DNA of 64,000 nucleotides from Pseudaquabacterium pictum (GCF_005403045.1 NZ_BJCL01000007.1:62001-126000), one strand, 5' to 3'; shown: positions 9,250 to 17,881, counted from the stretch's first letter. Numbers and translations: made by a program. Notes: a model not told the origin generated them from the letters alone.

Positions 9250-10983
9250 ATGGCTGACTACGACCTGATCCTGCGCGGCGGCACGGTGCACGACGGCCTG
9301 GGCTCCCCCGCCCGCGTGGCCGATGTGGCGGTGAAAGGCGGCCGCATCGCCGCGATCGCTCCGGTTGGCACGGTGGCCGGCACGGCGACCGAGGAGATCG
9401 ACGCCCGCGGCCTGCTGGTCACGCCCGGCTTCGTCGACGTGCACACCCACTACGACGGCCAGGCCACCTGGTCGCAGCGGCTGCAGCCGTCGTCGGGCCA
9501 TGGCGTCACCTCGGTGGTCATGGGCAACTGCGGCGTGGGCTTTGCGCCCTGCCGTCCGGCCGAGCGCAACCTGCTGGTGCAGGTGATGGAAGGCGTGGAA
9601 GACGTGCCCGAGGTGGTGATGACCGCCGGCCTGCCCTGGAACTGGGAGACCTTCCCCGAGTACCTGGACGCGCTGGCCGCGCGCCAGTTCGATGTGGATG
9701 TGGCGGCGCAGCTGCCGCATTCGGCGCTGCGGGTCTATGTGATGGGCGAGCGCGCCGCCGGCGGTGCGCCCACGGCCGATGACCTGGCCGCGATGCGCCG
9801 CCTCACCGCCCAGGCGATGGCCGCCGGCGCGCTGGGCGTCACCACCTCGCGCAACCTGATGCACCGCACCAAGGCCGGCGCACTGGCGCCCAGCCTGCAT
9901 TCGGAGGAAGACGAACTGGGCGCGCTGGCCGACGGCCTGAAGGACGCCGGCCGCGGCGTGTTCCAGCTGATCCCGGCGCCGATGGGCGATGCCGACGATG
10001 AATTTGCGCTGATGCGCCGCCTGGCCGAGCGCAGCGGCCGGCCGCTGTCGTACACCCTGATCCAGATGCCCACCGGCGACCGCGAGGCCTGGCGCAAGAG
10101 CCTGGCGGCGCTGAGCCAGGCAGCCGCCGACGGCCTGCCGATGCGTGCCCAAGTGGCGCCGCGCCCTGTGGGCATGTTCTACGGCCTGGACCTGAGCTTC
10201 CACGCCTTTGCCTACCACCCCAGCTACAAGGCCATCGCCCACCTGCCGCTGGCCGAGCGGGTGGCGCGCCTGCGCGACCCGGCCATGCGCGCCCGCCTGC
10301 TGTCTGAGCAGCCTCAGGACACCAACCCGGTGAACCTGAAGACGGTGAAGAGCTTCCAGTACAGCTACGCCTGGGGCTCCGACGCCGACTACGAGCCCGA
10401 CCTCTCGCAGCGGCTGGACCGCCTGGCCGAGGCCGCGGGCCAGTCGATCGAGGCATTCACCTACGACCTGCTGCTGGCCGACGATGGCCACGCCCTGTTC
10501 TACCAGCCCGGCGCCAACTACCGCGACGGCAACCTGGATGCGGTGCGCACCATGCTGGGCCACCCGCAGGCGGTGGTGGGCCTGGCCGACGGCGGTGCCC
10601 ATTACGGGATGATCTGCGACGCCAGCTTCCCCACCAGCTACCTGGCCCGCTGGGCCCGCGATGCGGCCGAGGCCGACCGCATCCCGCTGCCGCAGGCGGT
10701 GGCCGCGCTCACCAGCGTGCCGGCCAACCTGGCCGGCTTGGCCGACCGTGGCCGCCTGGTGCCCGGCGCCAAGGCCGACATCAACGTCATCAACCTGGCC
10801 CGGCTGCAGGTGCATGTGCCCACCGTCGTGCATGACCTGCCAGCGGGCGGGCGCCGCATGCACCAGCGCGCCAGCGGCTATGTGGCCACCATCGTGGCCG
10901 GCACGGTCACCTACCGCCACGGTGAAGCCACCGGCGCCCTGCCTGGCCGCCTGGTGCGCGGCAGCGTGGCCGTGACCGCCTGA
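9250..10983 (+). CDS. D-aminoacylase-type amidohydrolase
   Basis: 577 aa member of the N-acyl-D-amino-acid deacylase / amidohydrolase-3 family. The first metal site is visible as H65-x-H67 in 'DVHTHYDGQ' and C94 in 'MGNCGVGFAP', and 'GLADGGAHYGMICD' carries the late catalytic Asp. I do not see the HxR-E and SHLK motifs that supply the two middle histidines in classical D-aminoacylases, so the reaction may differ. Strong ribosome-binding site (aaggagacaccc) before ATG 9250. It lies between OYE and GST genes in one operon and is related to the gene at 13280-14971 on the opposite strand. Likely hydrolyses a C-N bond in an amide, ureide or cyclic imide. Confidence 0.85.
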   Translation: MADYDLILRGGTVHDGLGSPARVADVAVKGGRIAAIAPVGTVAGTATEEIDARGLLVTPGFVDVHTHYDGQATWSQRLQPSSGHGVTSVVMGNCGVGFAPCRPAERNLLVQVMEGVEDVPEVVMTAGLPWNWETFPEYLDALAARQFDVDVAAQLPHSALRVYVMGERAAGGAPTADDLAAMRRLTAQAMAAGALGVTTSRNLMHRTKAGALAPSLHSEEDELGALADGLKDAGRGVFQLIPAPMGDADDEFALMRRLAERSGRPLSYTLIQMPTGDREAWRKSLAALSQAAADGLPMRAQVAPRPVGMFYGLDLSFHAFAYHPSYKAIAHLPLAERVARLRDPAMRARLLSEQPQDTNPVNLKTVKSFQYSYAWGSDADYEPDLSQRLDRLAEAAGQSIEAFTYDLLLADDGHALFYQPGANYRDGNLDAVRTMLGHPQAVVGLADGGAHYGMICDASFPTSYLARWARDAAEADRIPLPQAVAALTSVPANLAGLADRGRLVPGAKADINVINLARLQVHVPTVVHDLPAGGRRMHQRASGYVATIVAGTVTYRHGEATGALPGRLVRGSVAVTA

Positions 10984-11006
10984 TTCCAGACCACGACGGA
11001 GACACC

Positions 11007-11618
11007 ATGACCCAACCCACCCTGTACGGCACCTCGGCCTCGCGCGCCCTGCGCGCGCTGTGGGGCATCGAGGAAACCGGCATCGCCTTCACCCACGTGC
11101 CCACCACCTACGGGCCCGACTCCAAGGCGCCCGAGTACCTGGCCGTCAACCCCAACGGCCGCATCCCGGCGCTGGTGGATGGCGACCTGACGCTGTGCGA
11201 GTCGATGGCGATCAACCTGTACCTGGCCAAGCGCTACGGCGGCGCGCTGTACCCGGCCAACCCGGCCGACGAGGCCCGCGCCTGGCAGTGGAGCGTGTGG
11301 GGCATCAGCGAGATCGAGCCGCTGCAGATGCAGATCGTGGTGCAGAAGCTGTTCACGCCGGAGGAGAAGCGCAACCCCAAGGTGGTCGAAGGCGCCACCA
11401 AGGGCCTGCAGCGGCCGCTGCGGGTGCTGGATGCCGCGCTGGCGCAGCGGCCCTACCTGCTGGGCGACCAGTTCAGCGTGGCCGATCTCAATGTGGCCGC
11501 CGTGATGCACCTGATGAAGAACATCGGCTTCGGCTACAGCGAGCACGCCCATGTGCAGCGTTGGGCCGATGCCTGCCACGGCCGCCCGGCCCTGGCCCGC
11601 GCACTCGCCCGGCCCTGA
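11007..11618 (+). CDS. Glutathione S-transferase family protein
   Basis: 203 aa cytosolic GST. The N-terminal thioredoxin-like domain has 'LYGTSASRALRALW' (the Ser/Tyr-type glutathione site), 'NPNGRIPALVDGD' with the cis-proline, and 'LCESMAINLYLAKRYGG' with the ES pair that binds the gamma-glutamyl group. The C-terminal helical domain contains 'GDQFSVADLNVAAVM', the N-capping box region. It follows the amidohydrolase by 23 bases with a 'acggagacacc' ribosome-binding site, so it is the last gene of the OYE-OYE-amidohydrolase-GST operon. Probably conjugates or isomerises an intermediate of that pathway. Confidence 0.9.
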   Translation: MTQPTLYGTSASRALRALWGIEETGIAFTHVPTTYGPDSKAPEYLAVNPNGRIPALVDGDLTLCESMAINLYLAKRYGGALYPANPADEARAWQWSVWGISEIEPLQMQIVVQKLFTPEEKRNPKVVEGATKGLQRPLRVLDAALAQRPYLLGDQFSVADLNVAAVMHLMKNIGFGYSEHAHVQRWADACHGRPALARALARP

Positions 11619-11620
11619 TT

Positions 11621-11645
11621 CCCGCCCCGCCGGCCAGCGGGCGGG
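11621..11645. terminator. GC-rich hairpin between convergent genes
   Basis: CCCGCCCCGC and GCGGGCGGG pair around a short loop with one bulge, just after the GST stop and before the end of the convergent membrane-protein gene. There is no T-tract, so it is at best a weak bidirectional terminator. Confidence 0.35.
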
Positions 11646-11648
11646 CTG

Positions 11649-12020
11649 TCAGTCGCGGCCCAGGCGCAGCACCAGGGCGATGCAGCCGAAGGTGATGGCC
11701 AGGGCCAGCTCTCCCACGGTGGTGATGGCCGCGGCGGCCACCACCCAGCCCGGCACCTCGCTGGCATGGGCGCCGGTGCAGACTGTCAGCAGGCTGCCGG
11801 CCAGCACGGTGTGCACCTTCGCGTAGTGCGGCATCCAGCGCCGCAGGATCTGCTTGTTGTGCTCCAGCGCCGCGCGCTCGGCGAAGAGGTCGCCACTGGG
11901 CGTGTCACACAGGCCCACCGGCAGCAAGTAGCGCTGCAGCAGCCGGCCGAAGCCCGGGCCGGCCGCATGGCTGGCCGCGTCACCAGCCGCTGGCAGATCA
12001 GGGGTGTCGGTCGATTCCAT
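11649..12020 (-). CDS. Hypothetical membrane protein
   Basis: 123 aa protein that I do not recognise. The N-terminal half is soluble and contains 'ERAALEHNKQILRRWMPHYAKVH'-like amphipathic sequence; the C-terminal half has two hydrophobic segments ('VHTVLAGSLLTVCTG' and 'WVVAAAAITTVGELALAITFGCIALVLRL') that probably form a membrane hairpin. The start at 12020 (MESTDTPDL) is chosen because AGGAG lies 5 bases upstream; the frame stays open further upstream but without a ribosome-binding site. Convergent with the GST gene and divergent from the catalase-like gene. Confidence 0.6.
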   Translation of the reverse strand: MESTDTPDLPAAGDAASHAAGPGFGRLLQRYLLPVGLCDTPSGDLFAERAALEHNKQILRRWMPHYAKVHTVLAGSLLTVCTGAHASEVPGWVVAAAAITTVGELALAITFGCIALVLRLGRD

Positions 12021-12058
12021 CGGCGCTCCTCGGCCCGGCAGGCTGCACATCGGCTGCA

Positions 12059-12095
12059 TTCTTCGCCGCGGCTGCCGCGGCAAACCGGCGAAGAA
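12059..12095. repeat. Nested inverted repeat in a divergent intergenic region
   Basis: TTCTTCGCCG (12059-12068) and CGGCGAAGAA (12086-12095) form a perfect 10-bp stem, and inside it GCCGCGG-CTG-CCGCGGC forms a second, competing stem. The element lies 39 bases from the start of the hypothetical membrane protein and 152 bases from the catalase-like gene. It could be a 5'-UTR hairpin or a protein site; function unknown. Confidence 0.45.
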
Positions 12096-12246
12096 CACAG
12101 CGGCACGGCGCCATCTTGCATCCGCCGGCGCGGCCCGCACACGGGCGATCCGCTGTCCGTTGTAAGGACCGCGCATCCAATCCGACCACCGTTGCGTAAC
12201 ACCCACCGGCGGCTCCGGCTGCCTTCTTCACTCCCCTCCGCCACGG

Positions 12247-13272
12247 ATGACCACCATGCCCCACCGCGCCGCCCTGCCCCGCCTGCTGACCGCCGCTGCC
12301 GCCGCCACCGCCGCCCTGCTGGCGGCCGCCCCCGCTGCCGCCCAGGTCGACCCCACCCGCTTCGTCGACACCTTCGAGCGCACCTTCGGCAAGTTCGAGG
12401 GCTTCCGCCGTTCCGGCGCCAAGGGCGTGTGCGCCGTGGGCAGCTTCGTCGGCAGCGCCGAAGGCCGCGCCCTGTCGGTGTCGTCGGCCTTCAGCGGCCA
12501 GCCGGTGCCGGTGGTGGTGCGCTTCTCGGTGGGCGGCGCCAACCCCAAGGCGCCCGACAACGCCCGCAGCCAGCGCAACCTGGCGCTGCAGTTCAACCTG
12601 CCCGGCGGCGAGACCTGGCAGATGGGCAACATCTCGGCGCCGGTGTTCGGCGCGGCCACGCCCGAGCAGTTCATCGGCCGGCTGGAATCGCTGATGCCCG
12701 ATGCGGAAACCAAGCGTCCCAACCCCGACAAGGTGAAGGCCTTCGCCGATGCCAACCCCGAGGTGCTGCTGCAGGGCAAGTACTTCGCCAGCCAGCCGGT
12801 GCCGGCCAGCTTCGGCAAGGTGAACTACTGGGGCGTGCATGCCTTCGGCTTCGTCGACGCTGCCGGCAAGAAGCAGTTCGGCAAGTGGATCTTCGAACCG
12901 GTGGGCGGCACGCAGACGCTGACCGACGACGAGGCCAAGGCCAAGGGCACCGATTTCCTGATCGACGACCTGCGCCAGCGCGTGGCCGCCGGCGGCGTGG
13001 CCTTCGACTTCAACCTGCAGCTGGCCCAGCCGGGCGACAAGCTCGACAGCGCGGTGACGCCGCTGCCCGACGACCGCAAGAAGGTGACGCTGGGCCGGCT
13101 GACGATCCAGTCGGTCTCGGCCGACGCCAGCGGCCCCTGCGTGGCCATCACCTACAACCCGATGATCCTGCCCAAGGGCGTGGAGCCGTCGGCCGACCCG
13201 ATGCTGGCCGCACGCGCTGCGCCTTATGCGGTGGGCCTGGGCCGCCGCCTGGGCGAAGGGCCCAAGCAGTGA
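12247..13272 (+). CDS. Catalase-family (SrpA-like) protein, probably lacking the catalytic His
   Basis: 341 aa, with an Ala-rich signal peptide (residues 1-32), hence periplasmic. The fold matches the small 'catalase family peroxidase' group (SrpA-like): 'FEGFRRSGAKGVCAVGSF', 'PVVVRFSVGGANPKAPDN', 'RNLALQFNLPGGETWQMG', and near the end 'DPMLAARAAPYAVGLGRR', where the haem-ligand Tyr is kept. In relatives I remember the first motif as RRNHAKG with the catalytic distal histidine; here it reads RRSGAKG, with Gly at that position. If so, haem may still bind but peroxide dismutation should be lost or altered. Start at 12247; an internal ATG at residue 4 is possible. Confidence 0.82.
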   Translation: MTTMPHRAALPRLLTAAAAATAALLAAAPAAAQVDPTRFVDTFERTFGKFEGFRRSGAKGVCAVGSFVGSAEGRALSVSSAFSGQPVPVVVRFSVGGANPKAPDNARSQRNLALQFNLPGGETWQMGNISAPVFGAATPEQFIGRLESLMPDAETKRPNPDKVKAFADANPEVLLQGKYFASQPVPASFGKVNYWGVHAFGFVDAAGKKQFGKWIFEPVGGTQTLTDDEAKAKGTDFLIDDLRQRVAAGGVAFDFNLQLAQPGDKLDSAVTPLPDDRKKVTLGRLTIQSVSADASGPCVAITYNPMILPKGVEPSADPMLAARAAPYAVGLGRRLGEGPKQ

Positions 13273-13279
13273 CGGTTGT

Positions 13280-14971
13280 CTAGCCGCGAACCAGACGCCC
13301 CGGCGTCTGGCCGGTCAGTTCGTCGTCGCGCAGCACCTCGGTGCCGGCCACGAAGGTGTGCCGGTACCCGCGGGCGCGCTGCAGCAGGCGGCGGCCGCCG
13401 GTGGGCAGGTCATAGACCACCTCCGGCGGCAGCAGGTCCAGCGCGGCGAAATCGATGATGTTGATGTCGGCACGCTGGCCCGGCGCCAGCCTGCCGCGGT
13501 CCGTCAGGCCGTAGACCGCAGCGGTGTCCTGCGTCTGCTTCTTCACCAGCGCCTCCAACGGCAGCTGCGGACCGCGGCGGCGGTCGCGCGCCCAGTGCTT
13601 GAGCAGGAAGGTGGGCCCGGCGCCATCGCAGATCAGGCCCACATGGGCGCCCGCATCGCCCAGGCCCATCACCGTGGCCGGGTCGGCCAGCATCTGCTGC
13701 ACCACGCCGAAGTCACCACCGGTGTAGTTCTCGAACGGGTGCAGCAGCAGGCCCTTGCCGTCGTCGGCCAGCAGCGCATCGAGTGCCAGCGCCCAGGCGC
13801 TGGTGCCGGCGCTGGCGGCGCGGGCGGCCAGGCTCTGCTCCGGCGCGGGCTCGTAGTCCAGCACCGGCGCCATGGCGAAGGTGCGGTGGAAGGCGGTGTC
13901 GAACCAGCGGGTCAGCGCGTCGGTGGGGCGCTCGTCGACGAGGCGCTGGCGCAGCGCGCCATCGGCCTGCAGGCGCTCGACACGCTGACGTGGTGTCAGC
14001 GGGCGCAGCGGTTCCCAGGCCGGGTGGTTGTCGAACGGGTTGCGGCTGGTCTCCAGGCCGAACAGCACGCCGATGCTCTTGGCGCCGACCTGGCCGGTCA
14101 CGTCCAGCCCGGCGCGGCGGGCGGCATGGATCTGGTCCAGCGTGCGGCGCCACAGGTCGGGCGCGTTGTCCACCTGCAGCAGCAGCAGCGACATCGGCCG
14201 GCCGGCGGCCTCGGCGGCCATGCGCAGGATCTCGAAATCGCCGTCGCCGAAATCGGAGTTGACCTCCAGCACGCCCTTGCCCGCGCGCCGCAGCGCACCG
14301 GCGATGGCGAACAGCTCGGGCTCGGCCGCCGTCAGGCTGGGGGTGTAGCGGCCATCACGCGCCCGGTGCTTGGTGGTGCGTGAGGTGGTGATGCCCAGCG
14401 CGCCGGCGCGCAGCGCCTCTTCGGCCAGCGCGCCCATCTGCGCCAGCTCGGCCTCGGCGGGCCGGGCCAGGTGCTCGGCGCCGCGCTCGCCCATGGCGTA
14501 GAAGCGCAGCGCGGCATGCGGCAGCTGGGCGCCGATGTCCATCGTGTACTGGCGGGCCTCCAGCGCGTCCAGGTACTCGGGGAAGGACTCCCAGTTCCAG
14601 CTGATGCCTTCGGCCAGCACCGTGCCGGGGATGTCTTCCACGCCCTCCATCAGGTTGATCAGGTAATCACGAGCGCCGGGCTTCACCGGCGCGAAGCCGA
14701 CGCCGCAGTTGCCGAACACCGCCGTGGTCACGCCATGCCAACAGCTGGGCGTGAGCGCGCTGTCCCAGGTGGCCTGGCCGTCGTAGTGGGTGTGGATGTC
14801 GACGAAGCCGGGCGTCACCAGCAGGCCGCTGGCGTCGATCACCCGCCGCGCCGCGCCCAGGCCGCTGCCCACCGCCACGATGCGCCCGCCCTGCACCGCC
14901 ACATCGGCCTGGCGGGCTGGCGCGCCGGTGCCGTCGACGACGGTGCCGCCCTGGATGAGGATGTCGTGCAT
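13280..14971 (-). CDS. D-aminoacylase-type amidohydrolase (second copy)
   Basis: 563 aa amidohydrolase related to the product of 9250-10983: both share 'LVTPGFVD(V/I)HTHYDGQATW', the NCGVGFAP metal motif, 'WNWE(T/S)FPEYLDAL' and a late 'D-GAH-G-ICD' motif. Here the metal ligands are H60, H62 and C89. As in the other copy, the middle histidines of classical D-aminoacylases are not apparent. Start at 14971 (MHDILIQGG) gives the standard N-terminus; the frame extends upstream without matching sequence. Divergent from the second MFS gene (15069), mirroring the association of the first copy with the MFS gene at 5709. Confidence 0.85.
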   Translation of the reverse strand: MHDILIQGGTVVDGTGAPARQADVAVQGGRIVAVGSGLGAARRVIDASGLLVTPGFVDIHTHYDGQATWDSALTPSCWHGVTTAVFGNCGVGFAPVKPGARDYLINLMEGVEDIPGTVLAEGISWNWESFPEYLDALEARQYTMDIGAQLPHAALRFYAMGERGAEHLARPAEAELAQMGALAEEALRAGALGITTSRTTKHRARDGRYTPSLTAAEPELFAIAGALRRAGKGVLEVNSDFGDGDFEILRMAAEAAGRPMSLLLLQVDNAPDLWRRTLDQIHAARRAGLDVTGQVGAKSIGVLFGLETSRNPFDNHPAWEPLRPLTPRQRVERLQADGALRQRLVDERPTDALTRWFDTAFHRTFAMAPVLDYEPAPEQSLAARAASAGTSAWALALDALLADDGKGLLLHPFENYTGGDFGVVQQMLADPATVMGLGDAGAHVGLICDGAGPTFLLKHWARDRRRGPQLPLEALVKKQTQDTAAVYGLTDRGRLAPGQRADINIIDFAALDLLPPEVVYDLPTGGRRLLQRARGYRHTFVAGTEVLRDDELTGQTPGRLVRG

Positions 14972-15068
14972 GGACGCGCTCCGTTGGTGGGGGTGCGGTT
15001 GATTCTGGCGGCCGCTGTCGGCGTCGGCCCGCGCCCAGGTGACAGCCGGCACGCAGGCGTCGACTACG

Positions 15069-16283
15069 ATGGCCCGCAGCATGGCGAGCGCGGCGACACC
15101 CCCCGGACACCACAGCCTTGGCCTGTGGTCGCTGTCGCTGGCGTACTTCACCATGGGCACATCGTCGATCGCGGTGGTGGGCCTGGTGCTGCCGATGGCC
15201 ACCGACCTGGGCGTGTCCCAGCCCGACGTGGCGGTGCTGATCACCGTCTTCGCCATCACCTTCGCGCTGGCCGCACCGCTGCTGCAGGTGGCCGCCGGCA
15301 GGCTGCCGCGGCGCACCCTGCTGCTGGGCGGCCTGGCCACCATGGCCGCCGGCTGCGTGCTGAGCGCGCTGGCACCCAGCTATGGCGGTGTGGTGGCGGC
15401 GCGGGTGCTGCTGGCGCTGGGCGCGGCAGCAGTGGGGCCCGTGGCCTCGGGCCTGGGCGCCGGCATGGTGCCGCCGGAGCGCCAGGGCCAGGCCCTGGCG
15501 GTGGTCTTCGGCGGCATGACGCTGGCCAGCGTGCTGGGCCTGCCGCTGACCGCCTGGCTGGGCGCGTTGTGGGGCTGGCGCACGATGTTCAATGCGCTGG
15601 CGGTGCTGGCCGTGGTGGTGACGCTGCTGGTGGCGGTGCTGGTGACCGACCGGCGCGCCGCGCCGGGCACCACGCTGGCCAGCTTCGGTCAGGTGTTCCG
15701 CCAGCGGGCGGCGGCCTGGGCGGTGGCGATGTCGGTGTGCCACATGTCGGCGCAATTTGCGCTGTTTGCGCTGGTGGCGCCCTATCTGCAGCAGCGCTAT
15801 GGCCTGCCGCCGGCGCAGCTGTCCCTGGCGCTGCTGGTGGGCGGGCTGAGCGGCGTGGCCGGCAACCTGCTGGCCGGCCGCCTGGGCGACCGCCTGGGTG
15901 CGGCGCGCAGCCTGCAATGGTCGGTGCTGGGCATGGGCTGCGCCAGCGGCGCGCTGCTGCTGCTGCCCGGCTTGCCCTGGCTGGGCATCGCCGCCTACGC
16001 AGCCTGGTCGCTGGCCGGCATGGGCTTCTACGCGCCGCAGCAGAAGCGGCTGATCGGCCTGGCGCCAGACTTGCGCAACCTGCTGCTGGCGATCAATGCC
16101 TCGGCGCTGTATGTGGGCATGTCACTCGGCGCGGCGGCCGGCAGCCAGGCCTGGCTGGACCTGGGGCCGTGGTCGCTGCCGGCGGTGGCGCTGGGCTTCG
16201 TGGGCTGCAGCCTGGGGGCGCTGGTGTTGTCGCGGCGGGCTGAACGGGCCGACCTGGTGGCCAGGATGGGTGCGCCCGCCTGA
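15069..16283 (+). CDS. MFS transporter (second copy)
   Basis: About 404 aa with roughly 12 membrane segments; MFS efflux branch. 'TDLGVSQPDVAVLITVFAITFALAAPLLQ' and the loop 'GRLPRRTLLLGG' are typical, and the C-terminal half ('GFYAPQQKRLIGLAP', 'LLLAINASALYVG') parallels the MFS protein at 5709 ('VSAQQARLAAAAP', 'SIALNSSSLYAG'), so the two are homologues. The start is uncertain: ATG 15069 or 15081 both precede the first membrane helix, and no strong ribosome-binding site decides; an earlier ATG at 15039 is less likely. Divergent from the amidohydrolase. Confidence 0.85.
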   Translation: MARSMASAATPPGHHSLGLWSLSLAYFTMGTSSIAVVGLVLPMATDLGVSQPDVAVLITVFAITFALAAPLLQVAAGRLPRRTLLLGGLATMAAGCVLSALAPSYGGVVAARVLLALGAAAVGPVASGLGAGMVPPERQGQALAVVFGGMTLASVLGLPLTAWLGALWGWRTMFNALAVLAVVVTLLVAVLVTDRRAAPGTTLASFGQVFRQRAAAWAVAMSVCHMSAQFALFALVAPYLQQRYGLPPAQLSLALLVGGLSGVAGNLLAGRLGDRLGAARSLQWSVLGMGCASGALLLLPGLPWLGIAAYAAWSLAGMGFYAPQQKRLIGLAPDLRNLLLAINASALYVGMSLGAAAGSQAWLDLGPWSLPAVALGFVGCSLGALVLSRRAERADLVARMGAPA

Positions 16284-16365
16284 CAGGGCGGCCACGGTGC
16301 TGGCGCCGCGCCGGTCCTGTGCGCAGCAGGCCCGCGTCCCCAACGTGCATGGACACCATCCTGCC

Positions 16366-16371
16366 TATACT
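16366..16371 (+). promoter_or_regulatory. Putative -10 box for the TPR protein gene
   Basis: TATACT, a near-consensus -10 in otherwise GC-rich sequence, 95 bases before the start codon at 16467. The -35 region (around 16343-16348) is not convincing. Confidence 0.4.
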
Positions 16372-16466
16372 CGGTTGCGGTCCACGCGGCGGCGCACCGA
16401 GCCCCAACAGCCGCCATCGCGCCGTCACGGCCCACCGATCCGCGCAGTACCCAAGCGAGCAGGGAG

Positions 16467-17771
16467 ATGACCATCCACCGAAAGATCATGACGGCGTCAG
16501 CGATCGCCGCCGCACTGCAGATATCGCTGGCCTCCGCGGCACCCATGATCCTGCAGGAAGTGCCGACGGGCCAACCCAGTCAGCCGAGCGTGTCAAAGCC
16601 GCGCATCGACGAAGGTCTGGCAGCGCTGGAGCAAGGCAATCTCGCTGCCGCCGAGACGGCGTTCAAGGCCGCGGTGGCGCTCGATCCCACGGCATCCGCC
16701 GGCTATCTGGGCCTGGCCGAAGCGGCCAGCCGCAAGGGCGACGACGCCCAGGCCGAGGCGTGGCTGCGCAAGGGGCTGCAAGCTGCTCCGCGTGACCTGC
16801 TGCTGTTGCTGAACATGGGCAAGTGGCTGGCCGCGAAAGGCCGGATCGCCGAGGCGGAAAAGTCCTTGACGCAGGCGGTCGAGGTCGCGCCGCAGTCGGC
16901 GCAGGCGCTCGCCATGCTCGGCGAGCTGTACCTGGCCCGGTCCGCCACGGTCGCCAAGGCCGAAGGCGTGTTCCGGCGGGCCATCGAGGTCGAGAAAGGC
17001 AATGTCCAGGCGCAGATCGGGCTCGCGCGCGCACTGGCCGGGCTCGGCAAGAACGCCGAGGCGCAAGCCGTGCTGGAAGGTGCTGCCAAGGCCGCGCCGA
17101 CCAATCCGCAGCCGCTGCATGCACTGGCGCGGCTGTGGGCCAGGCAGGGAAAATTCGACGAAGCCGTCAAGCACCACCAGCGCGCGATCGCGGTGGCGCC
17201 GGACTATCTGCAGGCCTACCTGGACCAGGGCGACCTGTACCTGGCGCGCAATGAGATCGACAAGGCCATTGCAGTCTTCCGCTCGGCGATCGGCAAGGTC
17301 AAGGATCCGGCACCCGTGCTGCTGCGGATCGGCGTGGCCAACGAAGGTGCCAGCCGGTGGCAGGAGGCGGAAGCCGCCTATGTCGAGGTGGTGAAGCGCG
17401 ATCCCGGTTCGTTCATCGCGTACAACAACCTGGCCTTCATGTCCGCCAACCGCAAGACCAACCTGGATCAGGGCCTGGTCTGGGCCCAGAAGGCCAAGGA
17501 GCTGGCACCGTGGTCCGCCAAGGTGCGCGACACCCTGGGCTGGGTCCAGCGGGCTCGGGGCGACCTGCCGGCCGCGGCCCGCTCGATCGAGGAAGCGGTC
17601 AAGCTGGAGCCCAAGGATCCGAACTTTCACTACCACCTGGGCATCGTGCAATCGGAACTGGGTCGGAAGCCAGCGGCCATCGCTGCCTTCAAGCAGGCGC
17701 TGCAGGTCGCGCCGAACTTCCGGCACGCCCAGGACACGCGGACGCGCCTCCAGGCACTGGGATCAAAATAG
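16467..17771 (+). CDS. Exported tetratricopeptide-repeat protein
   Basis: 434 aa. Residues 1-25 form a signal peptide ending 'LASA'; after a short linker, from about residue 48 to the end, the protein is a continuous TPR superhelix of about ten 34-residue units, recognisable from repeated 'A...G....A...F..A....P' patterns (for example 'GLAALEQGNLAAAETAFKAA' and 'LGRKPAAIAAFKQAL'). Periplasmic TPR proteins of this kind often act in exopolysaccharide or PEP-CTERM systems, but no partner domain identifies its role here. Start 16467 lies directly after AGCAGGGAG, unusually close; the alternative ATG at 16488 would shorten the signal peptide. GC content is lower than in the neighbours. Convergent with a PEP-CTERM gene. 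Confidence 0.82.
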   Translation: MTIHRKIMTASAIAAALQISLASAAPMILQEVPTGQPSQPSVSKPRIDEGLAALEQGNLAAAETAFKAAVALDPTASAGYLGLAEAASRKGDDAQAEAWLRKGLQAAPRDLLLLLNMGKWLAAKGRIAEAEKSLTQAVEVAPQSAQALAMLGELYLARSATVAKAEGVFRRAIEVEKGNVQAQIGLARALAGLGKNAEAQAVLEGAAKAAPTNPQPLHALARLWARQGKFDEAVKHHQRAIAVAPDYLQAYLDQGDLYLARNEIDKAIAVFRSAIGKVKDPAPVLLRIGVANEGASRWQEAEAAYVEVVKRDPGSFIAYNNLAFMSANRKTNLDQGLVWAQKAKELAPWSAKVRDTLGWVQRARGDLPAAARSIEEAVKLEPKDPNFHYHLGIVQSELGRKPAAIAAFKQALQVAPNFRHAQDTRTRLQALGSK

Positions 17772-17790
17772 CGTACCAAACGCCAGGCAC

Positions 17791-17820
17791 AAAAAAAACC
17801 GGCACCCGAGGGTGCCGGTT
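17791..17820 (-). terminator. Rho-independent terminator
   Basis: An 11-bp perfect inverted repeat (AACCGGCACCC / GGGTGCCGGTT) is flanked by eight A on the plus strand, so on the minus strand the hairpin is followed by a run of T. It terminates the VWA PEP-CTERM gene and may also stop transcription of the convergent TPR gene. Confidence 0.85.
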
Positions 17821-17881
17821 CTGCTTGGAGGCCAGCCGGGCTGCAGGTTGACCTGCCGCCCGCTTCCTCAACAGCGCCAGG

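Noticed and set aside
9178-10920. A 580-codon minus-strand frame opposite the first amidohydrolase
   Set aside because: Antisense shadow with no recognisable domain and no ribosome-binding site, whereas the plus-strand gene has metal motifs and a strong one.
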